64,000 bases of DNA from CAZIAK01 sp964537035. GTDB lineage: Bacteria > Planctomycetota > B15-G4. Of the stretch, positions 43,925 through 52,916 are shown piece by piece. The notes beneath the pieces are model-generated. The model made no database searches. It was not told the DNA's origin and saw nothing but the letters and a program-made list of their open reading frames with translations. Each line of letters opens with the position of its first letter. Position 1 is the first letter of the stretch. The stretch is taken from NCBI GenBank assembly GCA_964537035.1, contig CAZIAK010000011.1, forward strand, positions 49,362-113,361, in the 5' to 3' direction. The position numbers and the translations under genes are program-made.

Positions 43925-44353
43925 TCAGCGACGACCGAGCATGGCCTCCATGCGCTCGACCAGGGCCGTGAGTTCGAAGGGTTTCACGATGTAGTCATCC
44001 GCGGAGAGAGTGCAGTTGCTGCGATCCAGGGGCCTGTCAAAGGATGTGCTGAGCAGGATCGGAGTTTTCGGCCTGTTCGCGTCGGTGAGAGCCTTACTAT
44101 TGGCGGCAGGAGAGGGCAGGCTCGCGTCCACCAACGCGATGTCGGCCCAGCCTTCGGACAGCAGGCCAATGCCAGCTGCCAGCGACGTCTCGCAACGACA
44201 CTCATGACCGAGCTCCGTGAGTCCACGCTTCATGATCGCCGAGAAACGGGAATCACCATCAATCATCAATACGCGCAATGTAGACCCTGGCTCCGTCGAG
44301 TTCTCGGTCAGGATAGGGCTGCTCGGTAGGCCCTGGCATGACGAGACTGTCAT
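43925..44353 (-). CDS. Stand-alone response-regulator receiver domain
   Basis: This 142-aa protein (from the ATG at 44353; the start is uncertain and an upstream GTG-like extension exists) carries one CheY-like receiver: LRVLMIDGDSRF, phospho-acceptor Asp in IALVDASLP, and the conserved Lys in YIVKPFELTALVERM. No DNA-binding output domain follows. It lies between and antisense to the EptA and glycosyltransferase genes, so a link to their control is possible but not shown. The cognate kinase is not in the window. Confidence 0.8.
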   Translation of the reverse strand: MTVSSCQGLPSSPILTENSTEPGSTLRVLMIDGDSRFSAIMKRGLTELGHECRCETSLAAGIGLLSEGWADIALVDASLPSPAANSKALTDANRPKTPILLSTSFDRPLDRSNCTLSADDYIVKPFELTALVERMEAMLGRR

Positions 44354-44407
44354 GCTGGAGAGGGTGCCAGGGGAGGCCAGAGGGTTCACCTGGGGGAGGC
44401 TGCGACG

Positions 44408-45901
44408 TTGACCCACTCAGCGCCAGCCGCCGAGCCGACGACCGTCCGGAGAGCCGTGCTGCTCCTGGCAGCTGGTGTGGCCGTCTCGCAGCTGCTCGCC
44501 CTCCTGGTTGGCCAGCCGGGTCTGGGCACGGATGAGGCGCACTACGCGCTCTACGGCCTGCATCTCGATTGGAGCTACTTCGACCACCCCCCCTTGGTCG
44601 GCTGGCTCCAGGCCCTGGCCATGTGCGTCTCCGAAGGTGAGTTCGCGCTCAGGGCATGGCCGGTCCTGAGTCTCTTCCTCTCCGGGTTGCTCGTAGCCCG
44701 GCTCACATCGCGACTCTTTCCGCACGACTCTCCCTGGACGTCCTTCTGGGCGATGGTGCTGTTGTACTCGTCGCCCATGCTCCAGCTCATCGGTATCAGC
44801 ATGCTGCCAGAGGCGCCGCTGTTGCCCCTCGGGCTCTGGACGTTGCTCGTCTTGCTACGCCTGCGCGAGCGCCCGAAGCTCAAGACCTGGCTTCAGCTCG
44901 GGCTGTGCCTTGGTCTGGCCGGGCTGGCCAAGTACACAGCGGTGACCCTCGTCGTCACGGCAGGCATCGTCCTGTGGATTCGACGACCGCAACGCCTCTT
45001 CGCCGGGCTCGGGCCGGTCCTGGCGGTCGTCCTGGCTGCGCTCATCGTCTCACCGGTCTTCGTCTGGAATGCCCAACATGACTGGGCCTCCTTCTCCTAC
45101 CAGTTCTCCCACGGCACCGGTGGCGGAGGATGGGAGCTGGGCCGAGCGTTGGCAGGTCAGGCGGGGCAGCTGTTGGCCTTCACGCCCTGCCTCTATCTGC
45201 TGGGCTGGACCAGCGTCCTGGCGGCCCGGCACGAGCTCGCCCACGACGGCGTCCGCTGCAGCCTGGCGCTGGCTCTCCCGATCTTGATCCTGTTCGGATT
45301 CGGCTCGGGCTTCGAGACGAGCCTGCCTCACTGGACCAGCCTAGCCTGGGTCGGTCTGGCGCCCCTCACCGCCCGCCGTCTCGTCGGGTCCTGGAAGCGT
45401 CGGCGCGTGCGCGTCCTGGCGTTCAGCTCTGCGGTCTACTCGGTCCTGCTCTTGTTTGTGATCTACAGTCAGATCGCGTTCTGGTGGATCCCCTTCTCCG
45501 ACTATCACGATCCGTCTGCGGCCCTGCGTGGGTGGCCCGCCGCCGCACAGACGGCACGACGCCTGCAATCCGAGATGGCCGACGAAGCTGGCCCGGCTCC
45601 CAGGCTCTTCGTGGACAGCTGGGCACGGGCCAGCCGCCTGGCCTGGTACGCGAGGCCAGAACCCGTCCTGCCTCTGGACAACAGCCCGAGCCAGTTCGAC
45701 CTCTGGTACGGACTGCCCGAGGAGGGTGACCGGGGCATCCTCATCGTGTGGGATCGAAAGGGAGATGATGACGAGGTGGGCGATCTGGGTCTGTTTGCCG
45801 ATCACCACCTCATCACCGAGCAGCACGTCGACGTGGCTGGGCACCGAGCGGCGACCTTTCGCTTTTTTGCCTGCTCGGGCTACGGAGAGCAGGAGCTGTG
45901 A
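44408..45901 (+). CDS. GT39/ArnT-like dolichyl/undecaprenyl-phosphate-sugar glycosyltransferase
   Basis: This 497-aa membrane protein with about 10-11 helices belongs to the PMT_2/ArnT superfamily. The catalytic loop reads GTDEAHYALYGLHLDWSYF followed by DHPPLVGW. Such enzymes move a sugar from a polyprenyl phosphate to lipid A or proteins in the periplasm. The TTG start at 44408 has a strong GGGGGAGG upstream. The stop overlaps the PAP2 start (GTGA), so both are translationally coupled. Confidence 0.88.
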   Translation: MTHSAPAAEPTTVRRAVLLLAAGVAVSQLLALLVGQPGLGTDEAHYALYGLHLDWSYFDHPPLVGWLQALAMCVSEGEFALRAWPVLSLFLSGLLVARLTSRLFPHDSPWTSFWAMVLLYSSPMLQLIGISMLPEAPLLPLGLWTLLVLLRLRERPKLKTWLQLGLCLGLAGLAKYTAVTLVVTAGIVLWIRRPQRLFAGLGPVLAVVLAALIVSPVFVWNAQHDWASFSYQFSHGTGGGGWELGRALAGQAGQLLAFTPCLYLLGWTSVLAARHELAHDGVRCSLALALPILILFGFGSGFETSLPHWTSLAWVGLAPLTARRLVGSWKRRRVRVLAFSSAVYSVLLLFVIYSQIAFWWIPFSDYHDPSAALRGWPAAAQTARRLQSEMADEAGPAPRLFVDSWARASRLAWYARPEPVLPLDNSPSQFDLWYGLPEEGDRGILIVWDRKGDDDEVGDLGLFADHHLITEQHVDVAGHRAATFRFFACSGYGEQEL

Positions 45902-46512
45902 AGGCACAGGACATCGGCGCATGGAAGTCTGCCAGGCTTTGGGCTTGGGGAGTCCCTCTGACCTGTGGGCTGCTCGCCCTCTGGTTGCTGGTGGGTGGCG
46001 GCCAGACGGAGTGTTTTCTGCAGATCAACAGCTGGTCCGAGGCGACGGGCGANNNNNNNNNNNNNNNNNNNNNNNNNNNNNNNNNNNNNNNNNNNNNNNN
46101 NNNNNNNNNNNNNNNNNNNNNNNNNNNNNNNNNNNNNNNNNNNNNNNNNNNNGCGGCCGCACTGGCGGTGCGCATGACGTCGTCTCGGGCGCTGCGCTGG
46201 ACGTGCGTCGTCTTGGCGAGCGTGGTGGCCCTCTCCAGAGTGGTCGTCGGTGTGCACTGGCCCCTGGATATCCTGGGCGGCGCGGCTCTCGGCTGGTGCA
46301 CCGGCTTGGCGGCGGTCCGACTGGCGGAGCGACGGTCTTGGGGCCACCAACAGCTCGCCGAGAGACTCGGGGCATGCCTTCTCGGCCTGGCCAGCCTGAA
46401 CGTGTTCGCCGACGACCTGGGCTTCGGGAGCCTCCTCCCGCTTCAGGCTGCCGTCGGGGTCCTGGGTCTGCTCTCCCTCTCGTGGGCTGTGCGCGGGCTA
46501 CGGGCCGAGTGA
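45898..46512 (+). CDS. PAP2-family phosphatase, interrupted by an assembly gap
   Basis: Membrane phosphatase of the PAP2/lipid phosphate group. The N-terminal helix (VPLTCGLLALWLLVG) and the C-terminal motif SRVVVGVHWPLDILGG (phosphatase motif 3, SR-x5-H-x3-D) are present. Motifs 1 and 2 (Lys-Arg-Pro and PSGH) must lie in the 100-N run at 46053-46152. The two flanks are not duplicates, so an unknown amount of sequence is missing. GTG start overlaps the previous stop. It could act on undecaprenyl diphosphate or lipid A. Confidence 0.75.
   Translation: MKAQDIGAWKSARLWAWGVPLTCGLLALWLLVGGGQTECFLQINSWSEATGXXXXXXXXXXXXXXXXXXXXXXXXXXXXXXXXXXAAALAVRMTSSRALRWTCVVLASVVALSRVVVGVHWPLDILGGAALGWCTGLAAVRLAERRSWGHQQLAERLGACLLGLASLNVFADDLGFGSLLPLQAAVGVLGLLSLSWAVRGLRAE
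46053..46152. other. Scaffold gap of 100 Ns
   Basis: Unlike the gap at 32424, the flanks share no overlap, so this is missing sequence of unknown length inside the PAP2 gene. Confidence 0.95.
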
Positions 46513-46676
46513 GAGTCCCCGGCGAGAGGGCTGCCGCTTCAACAGAACCCTGCCGATGGGGCACACTGGGCGTCAGACCAGCGCACCCCTGAGTGGCGCC
46601 AGCGGTGGGGGTGTACGGCCCTGTCCCGTCGCCCAGTTCGCCACGCCGTAGAACAGACCAGATTCAAGGAGTCGCA

Positions 46677-49028
46677 GTGGACACCGTGAAGGACCCCTCG
46701 CCCGCCGAAGACAGCACACGCCCCTCGAACTTCATCCGCGAGAAGATCGATCGCGATCTGGCCAGCGGCAAGCACACCAAGGTGGTCACCCGCTTTCCGC
46801 CCGAGCCCAATGGCTGGCTGCATATCGGTCACGCCAAGTCGATCTGCGTCAACTTCGGCATCGCGAAGGACTACGACGGCGAGTGCCACCTGCGCTTTGA
46901 CGACACCAACCCGGCCACCGAAGAGGCGTCCTACGTCGAGGCCATCCAGAACGACGTGCGCTGGCTCGGCTGGCAGTGGGCTGGCGAGGTGCGCTACACC
47001 TCTGATTACTTCGAGTTCATGTACGGCTATGCCGAAGAGCTGATCAAGGCGGGCAAGGCCTACGTGGACGGCTCGACCCTCGAAGAGATCCGCCGGGACC
47101 GAGGCACGGTCTACGAACCTGGGAGCCCCAGCCCTGACCGCGATCGCGCGACCGCCGAGAACCTCGATCTGTTCAGGCGCATGCGCGCCGGTGAGTTCGC
47201 CGACGGGAGCTACGTGCTGCGGGCCAAGGTCGACATGTCCAGCCCGAACATGTTGATGCGCGACCCGCTGCTCTATCGCATTCGCCACGCCCATCACTAC
47301 CGCACCGGCGATGATTGGTGCCTGTACCCCATGTACGACTATGCCCACTGCCTCGAGGACTCGGTCGAGCACGTGACCCACTCGCTCTGCACCCTCGAGT
47401 TCGACAACAACAGGGCGGTGTACGACTGGGTGCTCGACAACGGCAATCCTCCCAGTCGCCCGGAGCAGACCGAGTTCGCCCGCCTGTCCCTGGGCTACAC
47501 CATGATGAGCAAGCGTTGGCTGCTGCGCCTCGTCGAAGACGGCCACGTCTCGGGGTGGGACGACCCGCGCATGCCCACCCTGGCGGGCCTTCGTCGCAAG
47601 GGTGTGCGGCCCGAGGCGATCCGAGCCTTCTGCGAGCTGGTGGGTGTGGCCAAGAGCAACAGCCTGGTCGATCTCGAGCTGCTGGAGCACTGCATTCGCG
47701 ATGACCTCAACACAGAGGCCCGGCGGGTCATGGGTGTGCTCCGTCCGCTCAAGCTGGTCATCACCGACTGGCCCGAGGGCAAGGTCGATACTCTCGATGC
47801 GCCGCTGTGGCCGGACGATGTGGGCAAGTCTGGCTCCCGTCCCCTGCCCTTCTCGGGGGAGCTGTTCGTTGACCGTGACGACTTCGCCGAAGAACCCGCC
47901 AAGGGCTGGTACCGACTGGCGCCGGGGCAAGAGGTACGCCTGCGCTACGGCTACCTGGTGACCTGCAACGAGGTGATCAAGGACAGCGATGGCCAGGTGA
48001 TCGAGCTGCGCTGCACACACGACCCCGCCTCCCGCGGCGGCGACGCGCCGGACGGTCGGCGGGTCAGGGGGACGGTGCACTGGGTCTCGGCGGCCCACTC
48101 CATCTCCGCCGAGGTACGCCTCTACGATCGTCTGTTCGCCGTGGAGCGTCCAGGGCAGAACGACGACGTGAGTTTCGTCGACGAGCTGAACCCGGACTCC
48201 CTCGTGATCTGCGACTCAGCCCGCCTGGAGCCCAGCCTTGCCGGCGCCGCGCCGGGCGAGCGGGTGCAGTTCGAACGTCAGGGTTTCTTCATGGTCGACG
48301 AGAGCAGCACCGGCGAGGCCCTGGTGTTCAATCGCGTCGTGGGGCTGCGAGACAGCTGGGCCAAGAAGAGCAGCGGGAACGCAGGGGCGGCCGAGGGCGA
48401 AGCTTCTCAGAAGGGCGAACGGATGGCAAAGGGCACCGCACCCGAGCGTGCGGCCAGCCATGCCAGGGACGAACTCCGTGCCGCCGACAGCGAGCTCGCA
48501 GCACGCCATGTGCGCTACCGGGAGGTCTTGAAGCTGGTCGACGCCGACGCCGACGTGCTCAGCGGAGACCGGGCGCTGTCCGACTTCTTCGACGGCGCTC
48601 TCTCTGATCCCGCCGCCGCCGCCAGCGTGTCACGGTGGTTGCTCAACGAGCTGCCTCGCCACGCTGCTCGGCGCACCCTGGCCGAGCTGCCCTTCGATGC
48701 CGCGGCTTTCGGTCGCCTCGTGGCCCTCGTCGACGACGGCGAGGTCACCGCTGCGGGCGGCAAGAAGATCTTGGCGGCCCTGGCGGCAGAGGGAGGAGAG
48801 CCGTCCGACTGGGTCGAACGCCTGGGACTGGCCAAGCAGGACGACGAGGTCGCCCTGAAGACGGCGGTGGCGGACGTGCTGTCGGCCCATCCCGAGGAGC
48901 TGGCCCGGCTGCGTGACGGGGACAACAAGCTCATGGGCTTCTTCATGGGAGCGCTCATGCGAGCCACGGGCGGCAAGGCTGACCCTGGCAAGGTGAGCGC
49001 GCTGCTGCGCGAGGCCTTGAAGGGCTAG
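46677..49028 (+). CDS. glnS: Glutaminyl-tRNA synthetase with C-terminal YqeY-like domain
   Basis: Charges tRNA-Gln directly. The class I core has FPPEPNGWLHIGHAKSICVNFG (HIGH) and MMSKRW (KMSKS-type), with the anticodon-binding beta-barrels to about residue 555. A linker rich in Ala/Ser/Lys (about 560-610) joins a GatB/YqeY-like helical tail (about 630-783; LSDFFDGALSD, VTAAGGKKILAALAAEGGE, KLMGFFMGALMRATGG KADPGKV). Total 783 aa against about 555 for E. coli. Deinococcus GlnRS has a similar tail that helps tRNA binding. GTG start at 46677 with AAGGAG 6 nt upstream. Confidence 0.96.
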   Translation: MDTVKDPSPAEDSTRPSNFIREKIDRDLASGKHTKVVTRFPPEPNGWLHIGHAKSICVNFGIAKDYDGECHLRFDDTNPATEEASYVEAIQNDVRWLGWQWAGEVRYTSDYFEFMYGYAEELIKAGKAYVDGSTLEEIRRDRGTVYEPGSPSPDRDRATAENLDLFRRMRAGEFADGSYVLRAKVDMSSPNMLMRDPLLYRIRHAHHYRTGDDWCLYPMYDYAHCLEDSVEHVTHSLCTLEFDNNRAVYDWVLDNGNPPSRPEQTEFARLSLGYTMMSKRWLLRLVEDGHVSGWDDPRMPTLAGLRRKGVRPEAIRAFCELVGVAKSNSLVDLELLEHCIRDDLNTEARRVMGVLRPLKLVITDWPEGKVDTLDAPLWPDDVGKSGSRPLPFSGELFVDRDDFAEEPAKGWYRLAPGQEVRLRYGYLVTCNEVIKDSDGQVIELRCTHDPASRGGDAPDGRRVRGTVHWVSAAHSISAEVRLYDRLFAVERPGQNDDVSFVDELNPDSLVICDSARLEPSLAGAAPGERVQFERQGFFMVDESSTGEALVFNRVVGLRDSWAKKSSGNAGAAEGEASQKGERMAKGTAPERAASHARDELRAADSELAARHVRYREVLKLVDADADVLSGDRALSDFFDGALSDPAAAASVSRWLLNELPRHAARRTLAELPFDAAAFGRLVALVDDGEVTAAGGKKILAALAAEGGEPSDWVERLGLAKQDDEVALKTAVADVLSAHPEELARLRDGDNKLMGFFMGALMRATGGKADPGKVSALLREALKG

Positions 49029-49202
49029 AGCGGGTTCGTGCCACGGACTCTCAGCCAGAGCTCCCAGAGCTCATGGAACGGTGTGCGTTGGCTCGGGGTT
49101 TGACGCCTGGGCCGTTGCGCCTCATGGTGGCGCAGAGGGGGCGCTGTCTTTGGGACAGCCTGCCTCGCGCAGGGCACACTGTTTGAGGATGTGACGAACG
49201 TG

Positions 49203-51140
49203 ATGACCGCGACCCGCAGCACCTTCTGTCGGACCTCTGTCGGCGCAGCCGCGGCTGTTCTCGTCTGGCTCGGCGTGGCCCCGGACGTGACCGGACAGAC
49301 CGCTGGCGACTCTGCTGCCCAGCTGGTCCTGCTCAACATCTCGACGGGACTGGAGAGTCCCACCCGAGAGGGCGGGCGCACCGAGCTGGAGGTGGGCGAC
49401 TTCAACGGCGACGGCCAGCTCGACATCGTCTCCGTGGGCGACCATGGCTCACCCGGGGTCAACAGCGAACAGAGGGGCATCACGCTCTCTCTGGGCGACG
49501 GCGGCAGCAGCTGGAGCTCGTGGCAGTCAGGCAACTTCGGCTACGGCGGCTGCGCCATCGGCGACCTCGACCTGGACGGCAACCTCGACCTGGCCTGGGG
49601 CATCCACCACGACTGGGGCGTCGCTGGTTTCGGTGGCGAGCTCATGGGCGCGGCCCTTGGTGACGGCGCAGCCACCAGCTGGACGCCCTGGGGGGCAGGC
49701 CTGGCCACCAACGGCGAGAGCTGGGGCATGTTCTCCTCGGCCCTGGCCGACTTCGATTGCGATGGCGATCTCGATGTGGTCTCGCAGTCATTCGGCGGCA
49801 GCAACGGCCTGGCGCTCTACAGCAACAACCTCGACGGCACCTGGACCCACGCCTGGTCCGCACCGGGTGGCTCGGTGAACTTCACCATCGAAGCCTGCGA
49901 CGTGAACGCCGACGGCTACGCCGACATCGTCAGCACCCGCTCGGGCAGCAACGTCCTCCTGGGTGACGGCGCGTTCGGCTTCACGCTGGCGACAGCCGGC
50001 CTACCCGCGTCGGTCTACGGCCTGCACACCGGCGACATGGACAACGACGGCCTGCTCGAGCTGGCCTTCTGCACGAGCGGCGCTGGCATCCGTTGCTACA
50101 AGTTCGACCCGGGCAGCTCCAGCTGGTCGTCGATCTCGTCTGGTCTGCCTACAAACCAGGGCTACAGCGTGGCTCAGTTCGGCGACCTGAACGGCGACGG
50201 CTTCTTGGACATCGTGGGCTTCCGCACCGAGGTCGGAGCGGTCTGGCTGGGGGACGGCGCGGGCAACTGGACAGCCGACGCCACCTGGAACATGCCCGCA
50301 CCTGGCACCACCTCGGCGCTCCGTGTCGATGGCGACGTGGACCACGATGGTCGGGACGACATCGTGGTGGCTTCGCTCAAGAGCGGCTTCCCCTTCGCTC
50401 GCAATCAGCTGCGCGTGTACTCACCGCGGTTGGTGCCCGCTGTCCTGACTGCGACCGTGGCCGAGCCTCTCGGGGGCGAGACACTGCAGGCGGGGAGTGT
50501 GCGTGAGATCCGTTGGCGCGCGGCGGTTCCACCCGCAGACGGCCCAGCCACCGTTGACCTCGAACTCTCCCTGAACGGCGCCGCTGGCCCTTGGACGACC
50601 CTGGCTGCAGGGCTTCCCGACAACGGCAGCTGGCAGTGGTCTGTGGGTCAGCAGGGTGGGTCCAGCTGTCGGGTGCGCGTCACGGTGACCACGGTTGCTG
50701 GCAGCGTGGCTGTGATGTCTGCCAACGACTTCGCCATCGTGGGCGGCACGGCGGCCGCGCCTCTCGCGGCCTCTGCTGAGACCCTGCCCGAAGCGGGAGG
50801 CACCATCGATTTCACCATGGATGCTGGCTCCGCCTACGCTGGCCGCACCTACCTGATGCTGGCCTCGGTGAGCGGCACCTCTCCGGGCTTGCCCCTACCG
50901 GGTGGGCTGGTGACCCTGCCGCTCAACCTCGACTGGCTCTCTTTCTTGGTGCTCGACAACCTCAACACGCCGTTGTTCACGAACTTTTCCGGTGTTCTCG
51001 ACGGCGCGGGAGCGGGCACCAGCCAGCTCAACGTGCCGCCCCTGCCGGGAGCGGCCGGGCTGCCCATGCACTTCGCCTTCACGACCCGCAGCCCCTACGA
51101 CTTCGTGTCGAATCCGGTCTTGGTGACCTTCGTGCCCTAG
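49203..51140 (+). CDS. Exported FG-GAP/VCBS seven-repeat protein
   Basis: This 645-aa exported protein has a signal peptide (to about GVAPDVTGQ). Seven calcium-loop repeats follow, each of the form D-x-D/N-x-D-G-x-x-D: DFNGDGQLDI, DLDLDGNLDL, DFDCDGDLDV, DVNADGYADI, DMDNDGLLEL, DLNGDGFLDI, DVDHDGRDDI. Together these suggest a seven-bladed propeller. An Ig-like segment (about 400-500) and a C-terminal module starting LPEAGGTIDFTMDAG close it. The C-terminal module resembles the ends of the proteins at 6562 and 51304. ATG at 49203 chosen; GTG at 49191 is possible. Binding or adhesion role is inferred. Confidence 0.85.
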   Translation: MTATRSTFCRTSVGAAAAVLVWLGVAPDVTGQTAGDSAAQLVLLNISTGLESPTREGGRTELEVGDFNGDGQLDIVSVGDHGSPGVNSEQRGITLSLGDGGSSWSSWQSGNFGYGGCAIGDLDLDGNLDLAWGIHHDWGVAGFGGELMGAALGDGAATSWTPWGAGLATNGESWGMFSSALADFDCDGDLDVVSQSFGGSNGLALYSNNLDGTWTHAWSAPGGSVNFTIEACDVNADGYADIVSTRSGSNVLLGDGAFGFTLATAGLPASVYGLHTGDMDNDGLLELAFCTSGAGIRCYKFDPGSSSWSSISSGLPTNQGYSVAQFGDLNGDGFLDIVGFRTEVGAVWLGDGAGNWTADATWNMPAPGTTSALRVDGDVDHDGRDDIVVASLKSGFPFARNQLRVYSPRLVPAVLTATVAEPLGGETLQAGSVREIRWRAAVPPADGPATVDLELSLNGAAGPWTTLAAGLPDNGSWQWSVGQQGGSSCRVRVTVTTVAGSVAVMSANDFAIVGGTAAAPLAASAETLPEAGGTIDFTMDAGSAYAGRTYLMLASVSGTSPGLPLPGGLVTLPLNLDWLSFLVLDNLNTPLFTNFSGVLDGAGAGTSQLNVPPLPGAAGLPMHFAFTTRSPYDFVSNPVLVTFVP

Positions 51141-51204
51141 CAGGCTTTGGGGAGAGCGCCGCACGCCGAGCGGGCCTCGATGGGGTCAGCGTAGCGGTGC
51201 CGAA

Positions 51205-51237
51205 GCCTCGACGAACGAGCCCATTCGAGGCCTTTTT
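51205..51237 (+). terminator. Intrinsic terminator
   Basis: GCCTCGA (51205-51211) pairs with TCGAGGC (51225-51231), followed by CTTTTT. Lies between the two FG-GAP genes. Confidence 0.65.
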
Positions 51238-51303
51238 GGCCACGATGCTGTGAGCGTGCGACCATGGGCTCTGTGGGTCGCTGACCTCAGTGGAGCGTGG
51301 ATC

Positions 51304-52833
51304 ATGAGTGTCATCAGGTGGGTGCTGGTCGTTGTTTGCCTGGGTGTTTCGATCGGGTTGGACGCTGAACTCTCGGCTCAGACCACCTTCACCGAGAGCA
51401 CAGTCTTGGTCGGCTCAGACGTGGGCGCCGGGCACCGGTCGGCAGAGGCCGTGGCCTTCGACGGTGACGAGCTGCTCTTCTCCAGCGTGGCCAGCCCCTT
51501 CACCGGAGATGAGGCGGCGTACTTCTTTCGCAAGATCGATGGAGTCTGGACTGAGGCTCAGAAAGCGGTCTCGCCGCTGATCGGGTCCTGCGCCTTCGGG
51601 AGTGTCCTGGCCATCGAGGGGGGCAGGGCTGTGGTGGGCGACCCCACCCAGGACTTCACCGAGTTCTGCTCCGGTCACGGTCAGTTCACGCCGTTCGTCA
51701 GCCAAGGTGAGGGCTGGGCCGAGCAAGCCCCCGTCCTGGGTGCCGGGTCTGTGCGCAGCTTTGGAGCGTCGGCGGCCATCCGCGGAGAGCGCATGCTGGT
51801 CGGGGCTCATGGCCAGACCACATCGACCGGCGTCTTCGCCTCCCCGGTAGTGGTGGCCTTCGAGTTCGATGGCAGCTCCTGGCAGCAGACCCAGGTCTTC
51901 ACCGGCAGCGACACGGCCATCTTCGACCGCTTCGGCAACGCCATCGCCATGAGCGCAGATGGCTTGACCGCAGTGATCGGTGCTTCGAAGACCGACCTGA
52001 ACGGCGCGCTCAATCAGGCCGGAGCAGCCTACGTCTTTCGCTTCGATGGCTCGCACTGGATCGAAGAGCAGAAGCTCGTGGCCAATGACCCGTCCAGCAA
52101 CGACGAGTTCGGCTACTCGGTCGCCATCAGCGGCGACGTGGTCACCGTGGGGGCGCCCTTCGACGATGGGGCGTTCGTTCGCTCTGGCTCTGTCTACGAG
52201 TACCGCTTCGACGGCAGCCAGTGGCAGCTGAGCCAGAACTTTGGCGCAGGCCCGCAGAGTCCCAACGGGCAGTTCGGTTTCTCGCTCTCGGCAGACGGTC
52301 CCCTGCTGGCCGTGGGGGAGCCTGTGGCGAACAAGGCGCACATCTTTCGTGACGGTGGCAGTGCCTACCTGCCCCTGCAGCAGCTGGTCTCGTCACCTGT
52401 GGTGGGTAATGGGTCCCTCGGTTTCTCGGTCGCCCTGAGCGAGTCGACCTGTTTGGTGGGCGTACCCTTCGCCAACGTGGTGGGCTTCAGCTCGGGTGCG
52501 GCGCTGCTCTTCGACCTGCAAGAACTGGCGCTCACGGCCAACGCGACGGTTGCGGCCGCGGGGGACGTGCTGACCTTGACCACCAGCGGGGGCGTGCCCG
52601 GGAGCCGCTGCGCCATGATCTTGTCCCCGGTCACCCAGCCGGCGGGGCTCGGCGCTGTGGGCTTTGGCGCGCCGGTGATCAGCGTGGGCGTCTTCGGCCC
52701 GGAAGGTCGCTACACCACGACGCGGAAAGTACCGGCAGGCTTCAGCGGTGGGGCCATGGGATTTCAGGTCTACGGGCAGTTTCTTCCCGGGGTCGTGGGC
52801 CAGTCGAACAAGGTCGCGGTTGAAGTCCTGTAG
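51304..52833 (+). CDS. Exported integrin-alpha-type FG-GAP protein
   Basis: This 509-aa protein has a signal peptide ending at about ELSAQ. Seven repeats of the form F/L-G-x-A/S-x-A/S-x-x-G-x-x-x-x-V-G-A/D-P follow, for example FGSVLAIEGGRAVVGDP, FGNAIAMSADGLTAVIGA and FGYSVAISGDVVTVGAP, a beta-propeller. Unlike the protein at 49203 it lacks DxDxDG calcium loops. The C-terminal 100 residues (LTANATVAAAGDVLTLTTSG onward) form the shared beta module. It follows the related gene after a terminator; both stop codons are followed by the same 10 bp. Function unknown. Confidence 0.83.
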   Translation: MSVIRWVLVVVCLGVSIGLDAELSAQTTFTESTVLVGSDVGAGHRSAEAVAFDGDELLFSSVASPFTGDEAAYFFRKIDGVWTEAQKAVSPLIGSCAFGSVLAIEGGRAVVGDPTQDFTEFCSGHGQFTPFVSQGEGWAEQAPVLGAGSVRSFGASAAIRGERMLVGAHGQTTSTGVFASPVVVAFEFDGSSWQQTQVFTGSDTAIFDRFGNAIAMSADGLTAVIGASKTDLNGALNQAGAAYVFRFDGSHWIEEQKLVANDPSSNDEFGYSVAISGDVVTVGAPFDDGAFVRSGSVYEYRFDGSQWQLSQNFGAGPQSPNGQFGFSLSADGPLLAVGEPVANKAHIFRDGGSAYLPLQQLVSSPVVGNGSLGFSVALSESTCLVGVPFANVVGFSSGAALLFDLQELALTANATVAAAGDVLTLTTSGGVPGSRCAMILSPVTQPAGLGAVGFGAPVISVGVFGPEGRYTTTRKVPAGFSGGAMGFQVYGQFLPGVVGQSNKVAVEVL

Positions 52834-52842
52834 CAGGCTTTG

Positions 52843-52882
52843 GCCCGGACTTCTCGCCACGATCGAGGTGGGAGGTCCGGGC
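52843..52882. terminator. Hairpin between convergent genes
   Basis: GCCCGGAC (52843-52850) pairs with GTCCGGGC (52875-52882), without a T tract. Sits between the FG-GAP gene and the esterase gene, which converge. Confidence 0.4.
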
Positions 52883-52916
52883 TAGGTACGCTGTCAGCAG
52901 AGTTCTGCGCGGCGGG

